Part shown: piece after piece, positions 36,062 through 45,950 of the stretch | Layout: each line of letters starts with the position of its first letter | How positions within the stretch are numbered: the stretch's first letter is position 1 | Assembly (NCBI RefSeq): GCF_018221465.1 | Contig: NZ_JAAIKR010000008.1 | Coordinates: 62,001 to 126,000 of the forward strand | DNA: 64,000 nt | Source: Shewanella intestini | Lineage (GTDB): Bacteria > Pseudomonadota > Gammaproteobacteria > Enterobacterales > Shewanellaceae | Reading direction: 5' to 3' | The notes under the pieces: model-generated | Database searches by the model: none | The model's input: only the letters and a program-made list of their open reading frames with translations | What the model was told of the DNA's origin: nothing | Program-made: the position numbers and the translations under genes

Positions 36062-39000
36062 TAAGCTCCTCCAAAGGTGATTTGAAGTTTAATGATTCCT
36101 TTGTCCACTAATTCACTTTGCTCCTGAGAAGTAAGAATCGGCTCTGAATTGCTGAGCATGAGCGAAGAAATTTCTACCCAACGTTCAACTGAGATTGAGG
36201 TCCCCTGCAGTGCTTGCTCAGCAAGCTTGTGCCAAGCACGTTGACGGCATTCCAGCTCAATAGCCAATTCAGGCAGCGATAGGCTAGCTACCTCTTCATC
36301 TTTAATCGTCGAAAGCGCAGGATTACCTAACGCGATTAAAAGCGGTGTTACTTCCGGTCTTAGGGTTCGATTAGCCTTCTCAATCAGCCCATTCCGATAA
36401 CTTTTTACTGCAGACTCAACACTATTCACTTTACCCATTAATACACCAAGCTGTGCAGTAATAGGCTTCATGAGTTTTACCGGTACATCTTTAATCGCTG
36501 AGAATTGCCCTGTTCGAGCGTCGGTTGCAAACTTCTCTCTGAATAGGTCAACTTCTTCATCAAGGTCCTCTAATGCATCTTCGATGTCACGTAAAGATTC
36601 TTGATACATTAGAATCTTTTTGGGGTGTTCAGCCTCTGGATAATCAACAGGTAACATGTCACCAAGCTGAAACTTAAGATCAGAAAGCTTATTATCCAAT
36701 TTGCCAAAATCAGCCTTTGTGTCTGCGAACATCTTAAGCAAGCTACGATACGCCTGTACGATGTAACCGCTAATATCGTCAAAGCTTCTATGGCTACCAC
36801 TTCGAATATCAACACCCACCTCTTTGGCCAAATCATCCAAGCGACTAGAAACTTTATCCAATTGCAATGTACGTAAATAGAAGTTAAGCGTCTCTGTTGA
36901 ACCTTGATATTCGATTCGTTGTGTTTCGGTAACCTGAGACTGTTTGATCGCCCCTTGTAGAATGTTGCTAATCGTACCCAAAGAGAGCGTAAATAGCTTG
37001 CTTGGGAAAGGGGCTTTCGCGGCTGGCTCGTCTATGATTTTACAAGCGACATTATCGCATGCCTCATCAATTCGTTGCGCTGCTGTTTGTACAAACTGAG
37101 CAAACTGATATGCCTGTTCAATACGAGAATAAAGCGAACGAGAGTCGTCTTCTAATCGAATCCGTTGTTCCAAACGTAGGTCCGCGCTCGTTTCATGGAT
37201 ATCTCGCACTGCACGAATATGGTGAAGTACTTGATAACGTAAACGCAGCAACTCCGGAAATGCCTCAACAACAGCGGATAGCTCTGATTTAAGATTTGTT
37301 TCCTTGTCGCTAATTTGAACCACCAGCTCAGCTGCCGCTTCCAAATGATTATGTGCTTTGGTGGTTTCAGTTCCATGCTTACCCTGCATGCCGGCAAACA
37401 AGCCTGGGATCTTATCCTCACCGAATACTTCTCTTAGCGCTTCAACTCGCCCTTGATAGCTATCAACACCTTTGCCTTTAAACCAAGCAACTGCGTAACC
37501 AAGCTCTCCTTCTTCAATCTCAGAGCGTGTAACAGGTAGCCATTTTTCTTTCTTAGCTTGGCGATCTTCAATCTTCGCTAAGTTCAGTTGGCTGCAGAGC
37601 CACATCCAATCACTGAATACCGCTTTAGAAGATAAGCCTTGACTCGCAGGGGACCACAAATACCCCCAATACCACTTCTCTTGAGCGTCGTCCAATGTCC
37701 ATGATTTGGCTTTTTTCGGGTTGGCTATCTCAGCCAAAAATGCAGGTACACGCGCCTGTGCCTGTGCCGGGTGCTCGATGTCGCTAAAAAGACCAGCATG
37801 TTCGTTTGACTGATAGCCACTTTGTAAAACTTTACCGTTTAGTGATAAACGGCTGAACACCGCTCGAATATCTGCCGCATCAACGCCATGCTCAGGCAAA
37901 ATATCATTCAAGCTATTAACGTTGTTATCTTGGACTAGGAGTAACTGCCAAGCCTTAAAAAGCTTATTGCGATCATCATCGTTAATACGCCCAGAAGGCT
38001 TAAGAGGCCAGGCTATCAAACCACGCTCATTTAGCCATTGTCGCCATTCATGAATTCGGCTGTAGGTGTAATCACGAATGTTATTCATACGGTTCTTGAA
38101 CTTCGAGGTAAACACCTGCTCATTAAGCTCAAAGCCCTCTTGCAGACGCTGGTCGACACCAATTCTTTCAATCACATCAATTTCACTGGTGTTGAGATAA
38201 TAAAGTAAGACGTTCTCTTTCAAATCGTCTTTAACACTGCCCTTGGCGTAATCGTCCATCACCCCAATAGAGCCCGTAAATGCAACAACAGGTACACGCC
38301 CAATCGCCGCATATTGGCCTGTTATTTCGTCGTTTAGACGTGTGAGTTCATCTTTACTGTCTACCCAAGCAAACGCGGCTTTGCCCTGAGGATGAAGCTT
38401 TAAGCCCTCACAATACTGCAATCCAGAGCTTGCGCCTCGCCCTCCGCCCGCTTTAGTAAACTGGATAGCCAAGTTTTGCTTACTAACAAAGGCTTCTTGG
38501 TTGTAGTTCCAATCTCTATCCAATAAGCGAAATAGCCCCAACAATCGAGTACGACGTCTTACAAGTGGTGAACGCTCCCATTCAGCCTTAAGCTCCGACA
38601 TCGCTTTTTCATGACCGTCGGCATAGCCTACTTCACGGAAAATCATCGAGTTCTGTTGTTGGGAACGATAACGCATGTCCAAACGAAGCAGCATCGCCAC
38701 ACTTGGACCGATATGGGTTTTGTCTTCATCGTCTAACTGTTGCACATCACCAAAGAAACGTTTCCATAGTGCGTCAGCAGCAAATTCTGCGGCAGGGTGG
38801 CTATACAGCAGACTGATCAAGTGACGGAATTCTTGAACGTCTAACGGTAGAAGAAAGGTGTTTTCATCGCCTGTTTCGTTAATAGCAAACGTGCGTAAAT
38901 TCTGACGCAGAGCTTGAAGATTCAAACCTTGATCTACGCTTGGGTAGAACCACTCATCACGATCACGGCGGAATTTTCCATCTTGCAATGCTTGGCGGCA

Positions 39001-40380
39001 ATCGAGCATCGACCAATCAACTTTACGATATAAGCTAACGATCGGCTCATCATATTCATTTTTTAGTGGCAATAACGCCAACAAATGTTGATGCTCCGCA
39101 TCTAGCGCCTTAGGTAATTGAGCAAACAACAAATTACGTGCTTGCTTAAGAAGTGCTTTGTCCTCAGTTTGAATACCGTTAATCGCATTGTGGTCTAAAA
39201 CATGATCGGAGATACGACCAGAATTTTGTAGGACTTGATCAAACAGCTCACCCACGTTGCTAAACGCTGTACCATTGCCTGCGTATTTATCTAGCTCAAC
39301 ATCAATATTGGCCATCACCACGTTGAACCAACCAAAGTTAGCGCCGCTCATGGCATAAGCCGCTTCAACTAAACCTAACGGGTATTTATGACGTAGCTTG
39401 TTACCCTCTTGCAGCTTAGCGACATAATCTGATACATCAGCAAAGGCATTATTTTCGAGTTCCACTAGTTCAAAACGACGCGCCGTCGATTGAATTTCAC
39501 GCAGCTGCTGCCCCAATAACGGGGAACAAAGCGCTACATAGCGTAGCCATGGCAATTTACGACGTGGATCTTCCTCTTTAATCGCTTTACCAATCAAACG
39601 AATGGCCTCTCCATCCAGTTGGCAAGCATCATCCCTATCGATGCCGTAAGTAGCGGCCTCTGCCACTGTCTCTAGCTCATCAAGCACAATCAAGATGTAT
39701 TGGATACCAAACTGTTGAAGGTATTGGTAAGCCGAATCAACCAACTGAGTGACTGTAATAGTGTTGCCATTCTCATCTTGAGCTTGGTCGTAATACAGCA
39801 CCTCATCAGAAAAAGCGTGATCAAGCATCAACCGATTCGCTAGCTCTGAAGCTTCAAAACCAAACGGCTCAATACGTTGCAGTGCTTGTTTGGCGATACT
39901 CGATTGAATAGAACCGTCAAACTGCTTAGTCGCCAACGGAATCAACGCTTGATATAAACCATAGGCAAACCAGTTATCGGTGTTTTGAAACTTAGACACA
40001 ATTTGCGAGTAGCGGATATATAAGCCTAAGTACTCGTCTCGCTTACTTTCATCATCAAAGAGTTCAGCGTTTTCTAGTTCACCACTACCGTTGCGTACGT
40101 ACCAACCTTTAGAGCAATCATTGATCTGTGCAATCAACTCATAACCCAAACGAGACTTACCTCGGCCCCACTCGCCTTCAACGGCAAATACGTGAGCGAA
40201 TTTATCGTCTTCATGGTCAATGGTTTTGATAAAGGTGCGATAACGATTAAAGAACTTACTTTGTCCAACAAGAGGGTCTTTTGACGGATAGTCTGAAACA
40301 CCTGTTGCTGCCCAGTTATGTTGATCCGTCAGCTCATCCCACACCGCCTGAGACGAATGGTTAGCACTACTTATTGTCAT
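36061..40380 (-). CDS. Giant P-loop ATPase of the MADS-like operon (1439 aa)
   Basis: The N-terminal third holds an ATPase module: Walker A VEGEWGRGKSRLGYELI (about residues 67-83) and Walker B IQYILIVLDELETVAE (about 225-240). The rest is a very long, mostly helical region with several predicted coiled-coil stretches (about 1050-1350). It is comparable in size and layout to the large ATPases of BREX/Pgl (BrxC/PglY-like) and of MADS, but I cannot assign a family with certainty. It overlaps both neighbours by one base. A role as infection sensor or DNA-loop motor would fit; this is inference. Confidence 0.7.
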   Translation of the reverse strand: MTISSANHSSQAVWDELTDQHNWAATGVSDYPSKDPLVGQSKFFNRYRTFIKTIDHEDDKFAHVFAVEGEWGRGKSRLGYELIAQINDCSKGWYVRNGSGELENAELFDDESKRDEYLGLYIRYSQIVSKFQNTDNWFAYGLYQALIPLATKQFDGSIQSSIAKQALQRIEPFGFEASELANRLMLDHAFSDEVLYYDQAQDENGNTITVTQLVDSAYQYLQQFGIQYILIVLDELETVAEAATYGIDRDDACQLDGEAIRLIGKAIKEEDPRRKLPWLRYVALCSPLLGQQLREIQSTARRFELVELENNAFADVSDYVAKLQEGNKLRHKYPLGLVEAAYAMSGANFGWFNVVMANIDVELDKYAGNGTAFSNVGELFDQVLQNSGRISDHVLDHNAINGIQTEDKALLKQARNLLFAQLPKALDAEHQHLLALLPLKNEYDEPIVSLYRKVDWSMLDCRQALQDGKFRRDRDEWFYPSVDQGLNLQALRQNLRTFAINETGDENTFLLPLDVQEFRHLISLLYSHPAAEFAADALWKRFFGDVQQLDDEDKTHIGPSVAMLLRLDMRYRSQQQNSMIFREVGYADGHEKAMSELKAEWERSPLVRRRTRLLGLFRLLDRDWNYNQEAFVSKQNLAIQFTKAGGGRGASSGLQYCEGLKLHPQGKAAFAWVDSKDELTRLNDEITGQYAAIGRVPVVAFTGSIGVMDDYAKGSVKDDLKENVLLYYLNTSEIDVIERIGVDQRLQEGFELNEQVFTSKFKNRMNNIRDYTYSRIHEWRQWLNERGLIAWPLKPSGRINDDDRNKLFKAWQLLLVQDNNVNSLNDILPEHGVDAADIRAVFSRLSLNGKVLQSGYQSNEHAGLFSDIEHPAQAQARVPAFLAEIANPKKAKSWTLDDAQEKWYWGYLWSPASQGLSSKAVFSDWMWLCSQLNLAKIEDRQAKKEKWLPVTRSEIEEGELGYAVAWFKGKGVDSYQGRVEALREVFGEDKIPGLFAGMQGKHGTETTKAHNHLEAAAELVVQISDKETNLKSELSAVVEAFPELLRLRYQVLHHIRAVRDIHETSADLRLEQRIRLEDDSRSLYSRIEQAYQFAQFVQTAAQRIDEACDNVACKIIDEPAAKAPFPSKLFTLSLGTISNILQGAIKQSQVTETQRIEYQGSTETLNFYLRTLQLDKVSSRLDDLAKEVGVDIRSGSHRSFDDISGYIVQAYRSLLKMFADTKADFGKLDNKLSDLKFQLGDMLPVDYPEAEHPKKILMYQESLRDIEDALEDLDEEVDLFREKFATDARTGQFSAIKDVPVKLMKPITAQLGVLMGKVNSVESAVKSYRNGLIEKANRTLRPEVTPLLIALGNPALSTIKDEEVASLSLPELAIELECRQRAWHKLAEQALQGTSISVERWVEISSLMLSNSEPILTSQEQSELVDKGIIKLQITFGGA

Positions 40381-41759
40381 TAGAATACATCCTTTAAAAA
40401 CTGCGCTGAGGTATTACTCGTATTGGTTGAATGGGCGGCGCTGATAAGCGACTCTTGCTCTTGTCGCCAACGCAATGCCTGGGTACGAATCGCCTCTCGC
40501 AGTTTTTTTCCGTACAGGGCAAAAGCACGTTGGCCTTTCATTCGATAACAGGCATCAGCAAACTGCGGGTTAATTTGGTAATAATCCAGCTCACCGCTTA
40601 TCCCGTCTCGATGTTGCCAAACTTGGCGTTTAATCAATAGCTCAATAACATCGCCAAGCTGTTGGTCAAGCTCTTGAGTGCTGATAGCGGCTGGGAATAA
40701 CGCCATAGATAGTTCAACCAAGATTCGAGAAACAAACTGAGCCAAGCTGCCACAAAGCACCTCATCGCCATCTCGGTTTAGCACTAACACCTGCACCAAA
40801 CTGGGTTTATAGCCATTTTGACCGGCGGGCAGCTCAAGCATTAAACCGCCCAGCCCTTCGCTTGACCATATATCCTGCTCATAGGTGATCGCCGCGAGCA
40901 GCAATGCCCAAGGCGAGCTGAGCACCCAATCGAGCGCTAAATCACTGCGAGTCTTAGTGGCATCTAGGGGGAGATTATCAAATGCCTGTTGGTTAAAATC
41001 ATTTTGCCCTATCTTTTGTTGCCCAAGCTCATGATGATCACTGTCATCTGATTGACTGGTCTCGGTTGAACGAGAAGATGAGTAAGATGAAGAGAGCGAA
41101 ACCAACAAATACGGGTTGTATTTAACATTGGCTTTAGGCACTGGTAACAAACGCCCCTTTACCCAATCAATGTCTGGGCGCTGACCTTGTAATGCAGTAG
41201 ATGCAATCACGGGCAAGGCTTGTCCGCGCCATAAACTCAATTGATAAGCGGTAGTTAATACGCGAGTTAAAATAGGTAGTGCACCGATGCTGTCTGCTTG
41301 GGTACCCAATAGCTCACGTTCAATCAGGCTATAGGGTGTCGCGCTCAAAGAGGCCTCAGCAAGTGAAGCCTCTACCCACTCGCTGGCGGCACCAAGCTGG
41401 TGGATACGCTCAACCAGTTGCAGTGGTTCGCTCAGCTCAGACGCCTCTTGGCAGCGTGCCGCCATGAGATTTAACCAAGGCTGGCGGAATTGGCTATCAC
41501 AAGCGAGCACAGCGGCCACCAACTGCGAGATTGAACCAAGTTCGTTCACACCATCAAGTAGCCGCTGACTGGCTACCCAATGTTTTCCATCATCACACGG
41601 GTAAGCCAAGCCAGTAAGCAACTCGCGAACGGCTTTCTCTTGAATAATGGCGCAACCACTTTCCAACAAACGTTCTAACGGCCTGACCACGCTGGCCAAT
41701 AAGAAGTTTTCGCTTTGCAACATTTCGTCACTCAAGACGTGTGATGATGGCTGTTCCAT
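40380..41759 (-). CDS. Unrecognised protein of the MADS-like operon (459 aa)
   Basis: I do not recognise this protein. It is soluble and mostly helical, with a serine- and glutamine-rich segment in the middle (about residues 225-265, SLSSSYSSSRSTETSQSDDS) that looks like a disordered linker between two domains. The C-terminal domain has a winged-helix-like pattern (LGDVIELLIKRQVWQHRDGI). It has one-base overlaps with the S-subunit gene before it and the giant ATPase after it. Confidence 0.6.
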   Translation of the reverse strand: MEQPSSHVLSDEMLQSENFLLASVVRPLERLLESGCAIIQEKAVRELLTGLAYPCDDGKHWVASQRLLDGVNELGSISQLVAAVLACDSQFRQPWLNLMAARCQEASELSEPLQLVERIHQLGAASEWVEASLAEASLSATPYSLIERELLGTQADSIGALPILTRVLTTAYQLSLWRGQALPVIASTALQGQRPDIDWVKGRLLPVPKANVKYNPYLLVSLSSSYSSSRSTETSQSDDSDHHELGQQKIGQNDFNQQAFDNLPLDATKTRSDLALDWVLSSPWALLLAAITYEQDIWSSEGLGGLMLELPAGQNGYKPSLVQVLVLNRDGDEVLCGSLAQFVSRILVELSMALFPAAISTQELDQQLGDVIELLIKRQVWQHRDGISGELDYYQINPQFADACYRMKGQRAFALYGKKLREAIRTQALRWRQEQESLISAAHSTNTSNTSAQFLKDVF

Positions 41760-43321
41760 TAAGCCTCCGCCATCGTATCGTCAGCGTCAAGCGCTTGTTT
41801 AGCTTGATCAAGTAGATCGTATAGCTGATCAATATCGTCAAACAGTGGCTCACCTTCACTATCAATACCCTCAGCAGTCATCCGCTCAAGTAAAGCACGA
41901 TCGAGTGAATCATCACCTGCATCTAGTGCTTGCTGAGCGGAAACTATTTCTGCTTCGCTAAGATGTCCATCGATAATCTCTTCCACGTAAATTTTAGCTG
42001 CTGTAGTTAATGCTTTTGAAAGCCGATCTGCTAAATAAAAATTCTTGTAAATATCATTAAACTTACTTACATCCCAATACGTGAAATCGGGAATAACAAT
42101 ATTTGCCAAGTTTTCTTGGTTAATTCCCGGCATTGTTGTTCCAGTAGAGAATTGTTTAAACTGTAATTGCCCTGCCTTAGAATTTAAAAACCATGCCAAA
42201 ACAGGCATTAGAGCAGCGTTTTTAGGCTTACAACAAAAAACTTCACTCGAACAAAGAAAGTTTTCATCTTCCATCACAACAGCCGCGATACCAAAACTAC
42301 CTTTTCTAGTCAATAGTAAGTCGCCAAGCTTTGGAACCTGCTTAGGACTAGCCTCATTCATAGAGCTATATGAAACGTTTGAACACTCATTTAGTTCAAT
42401 CAACCCCGGTCTTACATGGGCTACTTTTACGTATGGAAGTCCATCTTCTACATCCTCTCTCTCGTCGTAGCCATTGGCAATACTCTTTAGGTAGTCATAT
42501 ATTCCTTTCGTGCTTGATTGACTCCTTACGTTTTCTTGGTTTTTTACATATTCATATTTATAGGTTGTCGCCGTCAAAATATGAGTAAGTAATTGCGGTG
42601 AAGCCTTGGATACCAATTGTATTGGCCCTGTATCATCAAGATCGTAATCTAAAAAAAATGAATCTAATTTAGTTGCCAATATTTTAGACCAAGCCCGCAT
42701 CTTCTCTGCTTGTCGAATCTTATTTCCAACATATTTTTGCGCGATCATACTTACATTAAAAACAGGAAGCATCTTGATATGGCTGCTAGATAGATTTAGT
42801 TGCCCTGTTGAACCATAAACGCCCTTTTCAATAAGTCGTTGACCAACATTTGTTCTTAAAAAAGACACTAAGTAACAGGCATCACAAATCGCATGATTAG
42901 GACTGATTTTAAATAGCGAATCTGTAATGTAAGAACGCTCATTAGATAAATAAATCGAAGCTCTACCTATTGTTCCCGCACCTTGACGAGTAATAACTAT
43001 ATCTTCACGCTCAAGGTGTACGATGGCCTTATTTTTAGAATGTGTAGGGTCTACTGTTTCATGTCCTTTCTCCGACAATAAAATGCCTCTTGTTTGCTTT
43101 GACTTTATGCATGGAAAGCCATTTTCAGAAAAATGAGGCGTCCCCCCTTGACGAATAGGGACAGTACTAAGCTGTTGCAGAGGTATATTATTAAGTTCAT
43201 GTATAACATCATACGCCCTCGTTATCGCTGGCCTATACGTCTGTGCAGAAAGAAAATCTTGTATTTCTCCTGGTTTAATGAAGTTAAGATGAAATAACTC
43301 TCTCTCGGTGTCTACACTCAT
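41759..43321 (-). CDS. HsdS-like DNA specificity subunit of the MADS-like operon
   Basis: The 520-residue protein has two target-recognition halves. The first includes REDIVITRQGAGTIGRASIYLS and GQLNLSSSHIKMLPV; the second includes LPYVKVAHVRPG, LGDLLLTRKGSFGIAAVV and GTTMPGINQENLANIVIP. These are the hallmarks of type I S subunits. A C-terminal acidic tail of about 80 residues is unusual. It overlaps the methylase gene by four bases, so methylase and specificity protein would be made together for sequence-specific adenine methylation. Confidence 0.85.
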   Translation of the reverse strand: MSVDTERELFHLNFIKPGEIQDFLSAQTYRPAITRAYDVIHELNNIPLQQLSTVPIRQGGTPHFSENGFPCIKSKQTRGILLSEKGHETVDPTHSKNKAIVHLEREDIVITRQGAGTIGRASIYLSNERSYITDSLFKISPNHAICDACYLVSFLRTNVGQRLIEKGVYGSTGQLNLSSSHIKMLPVFNVSMIAQKYVGNKIRQAEKMRAWSKILATKLDSFFLDYDLDDTGPIQLVSKASPQLLTHILTATTYKYEYVKNQENVRSQSSTKGIYDYLKSIANGYDEREDVEDGLPYVKVAHVRPGLIELNECSNVSYSSMNEASPKQVPKLGDLLLTRKGSFGIAAVVMEDENFLCSSEVFCCKPKNAALMPVLAWFLNSKAGQLQFKQFSTGTTMPGINQENLANIVIPDFTYWDVSKFNDIYKNFYLADRLSKALTTAAKIYVEEIIDGHLSEAEIVSAQQALDAGDDSLDRALLERMTAEGIDSEGEPLFDDIDQLYDLLDQAKQALDADDTMAEA

Positions 43322-45444
43322 AACTCACCTCGCTTATAGGCAGCGACGATCGGGTCTAAGTCATTGCTTACACCTGCGGCATAATCTTCAATATTATTCT
43401 TCACCAAATAGCCCAACGTCTCTGCGACTGCCATAAATACATCGGTTTGTGGCTCAGGCAAAAACTGCTCTGGTTGCTTTTCACTTGCTGGGCGTTTTTG
43501 CAGGTAAAGAATTGAGGTTTTGGCACCTGTACCTGAAAGTTTGAAGGTATCGGATGGCAGTGACACCACTGCTTTTACAATGGCTTTACCACCGCTGAAC
43601 TCACCGGTTTTCTCATCTTTTTTGCCCATGATGTATTCACGCACATAGCGGTCACCGGAGTTACACAAGATTCCGTCTGGCAGTACAATCATTAAGCGGC
43701 CACCAGGTTTAAGTAGCTGCAAACAGCGATCGATAAACAGTACCGCAGGATCAATCGAGCCACCCTTTACTGGCTTCCACTCACCATTTTTGCTTGGCTT
43801 GCTGCCCAGTGCGAGGCCTGACACCGTCGGGAACAGCTCATACTTAGGTTTCTTGCCAGTAGACACATTGCGCAGGTCTGTTCGAAAACCTGCCCAAACT
43901 GGTGAGCCATCTTCGTTTAGATAAAGAGGGCCGGTATCTTGCCAGCCTGTTTTGACGTGGTCGTAATACGCGTTGTATGGCTCAACCACCTCTTCAGCTG
44001 GGCGGAAACCACCCAGCACTTGCTCCATATCTGCTTCGTACGCTTTTTTCGATTCTTTACCGCGTTTATCAGATTTAAACTTCGGGGTACCAAATGGTGG
44101 GTTGGTACAGATCAAGTCAAAGCTATTAGGTTTTAGCGACGGTGTGGTTAATGAATTACCGGTATAGAAGATTTTTGCTTTTGGTGCGCCTTGCAGTGCC
44201 ATATTCACACGTGCCAGCATCACCATACGCGGCGCAGCATCTGCCCCCACAAAGCCATTTTCCAGTAAGTGGTTAAATTGCTGTTCGCGCTCTTGGTCTG
44301 ATAGACCCGCTACCGTATGCAGGAAGTTTTTGACGCGGCTTAACGCTACAGAACCAAAGCCGTAAGAACCACATGTAGGGTCACAAAAGCGGAACTGGCC
44401 AGAGGTAATTTGCGCGACGGCATTGGTATCGTTTTCGATGTCATGGAAAACCATATCCAGCATTGCATCTTTTACTGGCTTCGGCGTCAGGTAAATACCC
44501 AAACCGCCTTTGGATTCAAAGTTTGCGCGCAGGAATACATCAAACACACGGCCCAGGAAGTCAGCCGATACATCGGCCAATGTGCCTTGGCGAGTTTCAC
44601 CGTTTTTCTCATCGGTGAATGGTCCTAGGTCTTGAATCGCTTTTAACAGAGTTTCGTAGTTGCGCGGCTTTTCTAAACGCAGGTGCGTTTTTGCATCGAA
44701 AATAGGGTTCGCTTCACCTGCATCGTTAACGACGACGTAGTCTGGGAGCAATTTGAAATGATCAAATGCAGCCTGAATAAGCTCAACCGCCGCGTCACCA
44801 TGTGTCTGTACATATTGGTAGGTAAAGATCTCAAGTAGTTGGTAGGTCTGCCCTTTATGCTCAAAACTGAAATCACTTCCTGGTTTAGGGTGAACTCTGA
44901 ACGATTCTAAAAACAGAATCTTCGCTACTTCCTCAATAATATCGTTTTTATCCGAAACCTTGTCTTTGACGGTTTGGTAAACCTGCTCATGGAAAGCATC
45001 AAGATCCTGCATTAGGTTACGATAAACCATAGATGACCAAGCCAAGTTCTGCTCGCCACTTAAGCGATCAAAATCGCGAATGAGCTCAATACTTGGAATT
45101 TCAGGTACTGCTTGGCTAAACCCTTTGAACTCATAGCTACGTTGATTATTAGCGTCGGCCAAACAGATAAACGCTGGCCACTGGCTCTCGTCACCCAGCA
45201 TGTCATTTTCACCCAGCAACTCAAACACTAGTGCATCTAACGATTCTGGCTCTGAGTAATGCCAGTTACCATCACCAAGCACCAGTAACAAGATCTTTGG
45301 AGTTTGGTTACCTTCAACAATGCCCCAAACAAGTTCTGCTTGATAAAAGTCTTGTGTTGCTTCTAGCGGTAGCGATTCGCTAAATTGGCGAAACTGATTA
45401 CGAACTGGCGTATAAATTGGAGCGAGTTCTGTAGCATTACTCAT
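43318..45444 (-). CDS. N6-adenine DNA methyltransferase of the MADS-like operon
   Basis: The 708-residue protein has an N-terminal domain of about 170 residues, a helical HsdM_N-like segment, and a catalytic domain with SAM motif I FCDPTCGSYGFGS (about residues 351-363) and catalytic motif IV CTNPPFGTPKF (about 447-457). It has gamma-class order like HsdM. The longer N-terminal part (TPVRNQFRQFSESLPLEATQ onward) is not typical of HsdM and may be a sensing or regulatory domain. It would mark self DNA with the S-like partner immediately downstream. Confidence 0.88.
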   Translation of the reverse strand: MSNATELAPIYTPVRNQFRQFSESLPLEATQDFYQAELVWGIVEGNQTPKILLLVLGDGNWHYSEPESLDALVFELLGENDMLGDESQWPAFICLADANNQRSYEFKGFSQAVPEIPSIELIRDFDRLSGEQNLAWSSMVYRNLMQDLDAFHEQVYQTVKDKVSDKNDIIEEVAKILFLESFRVHPKPGSDFSFEHKGQTYQLLEIFTYQYVQTHGDAAVELIQAAFDHFKLLPDYVVVNDAGEANPIFDAKTHLRLEKPRNYETLLKAIQDLGPFTDEKNGETRQGTLADVSADFLGRVFDVFLRANFESKGGLGIYLTPKPVKDAMLDMVFHDIENDTNAVAQITSGQFRFCDPTCGSYGFGSVALSRVKNFLHTVAGLSDQEREQQFNHLLENGFVGADAAPRMVMLARVNMALQGAPKAKIFYTGNSLTTPSLKPNSFDLICTNPPFGTPKFKSDKRGKESKKAYEADMEQVLGGFRPAEEVVEPYNAYYDHVKTGWQDTGPLYLNEDGSPVWAGFRTDLRNVSTGKKPKYELFPTVSGLALGSKPSKNGEWKPVKGGSIDPAVLFIDRCLQLLKPGGRLMIVLPDGILCNSGDRYVREYIMGKKDEKTGEFSGGKAIVKAVVSLPSDTFKLSGTGAKTSILYLQKRPASEKQPEQFLPEPQTDVFMAVAETLGYLVKNNIEDYAAGVSNDLDPIVAAYKRGEL

Positions 45445-45536
45445 AATTCTTTTCCTAATACGTGCCTCTTTTGTTGAGGCTTTTCTGTTGAGCTAGGCTC
45501 AAAGGTCAAATTGGTTTACTTACAAGATAGGGATAA

Positions 45537-45950
45537 CTAAGCAAGCTTAATTAAGGGCCCCATCATGGTTAATTTGGGGTGTTCTTGCACCGCGCTTTTC
45601 AGCATGCCCTCTGTGGCGACGATATGGCTGGGCAGCTTATTGAGCGCTAGCTTTACTGGTAACGGCCGCTTCAGCTCGACGACCAAATCTAGCAAAATGT
45701 CACCTAAGTTTTGGCTACTGTTATCCGCCGTAGCTCTGTCTTGGGTTCGAAGAGAAAATAGGCCGGTATTCTCCTCTCGCTCTACTGCTGATTGACAGTT
45801 TAGCCATAACGATAACTGGCTCTTCTGCCAGCCTAACTCTTGCCAAATATGGCTTTGTTTTGACCAGATATCGTCAAGAGCTTGTGGCTGACTCGCCAGG
45901 CCATCAAGGGTCTGTTGCAGCGCTTGCCGTAACTCTATGTCAGTTAACAT
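45537..45950 (-). CDS. Small unrecognised protein of the MADS-like operon (137 aa)
   Basis: This small soluble, helix-rich protein has no motif I recognise. It begins MLTDIELRQALQQTLDGLAS and ends with a segment that could be a compact helical domain (LPSHIVATEGMLKSAVQEHPKLTMMG). Its start overlaps the preceding S-like gene by 11 bases, and a 92-base gap separates it from the methylase gene. Confidence 0.6.
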   Translation of the reverse strand: MLTDIELRQALQQTLDGLASQPQALDDIWSKQSHIWQELGWQKSQLSLWLNCQSAVEREENTGLFSLRTQDRATADNSSQNLGDILLDLVVELKRPLPVKLALNKLPSHIVATEGMLKSAVQEHPKLTMMGPLIKLA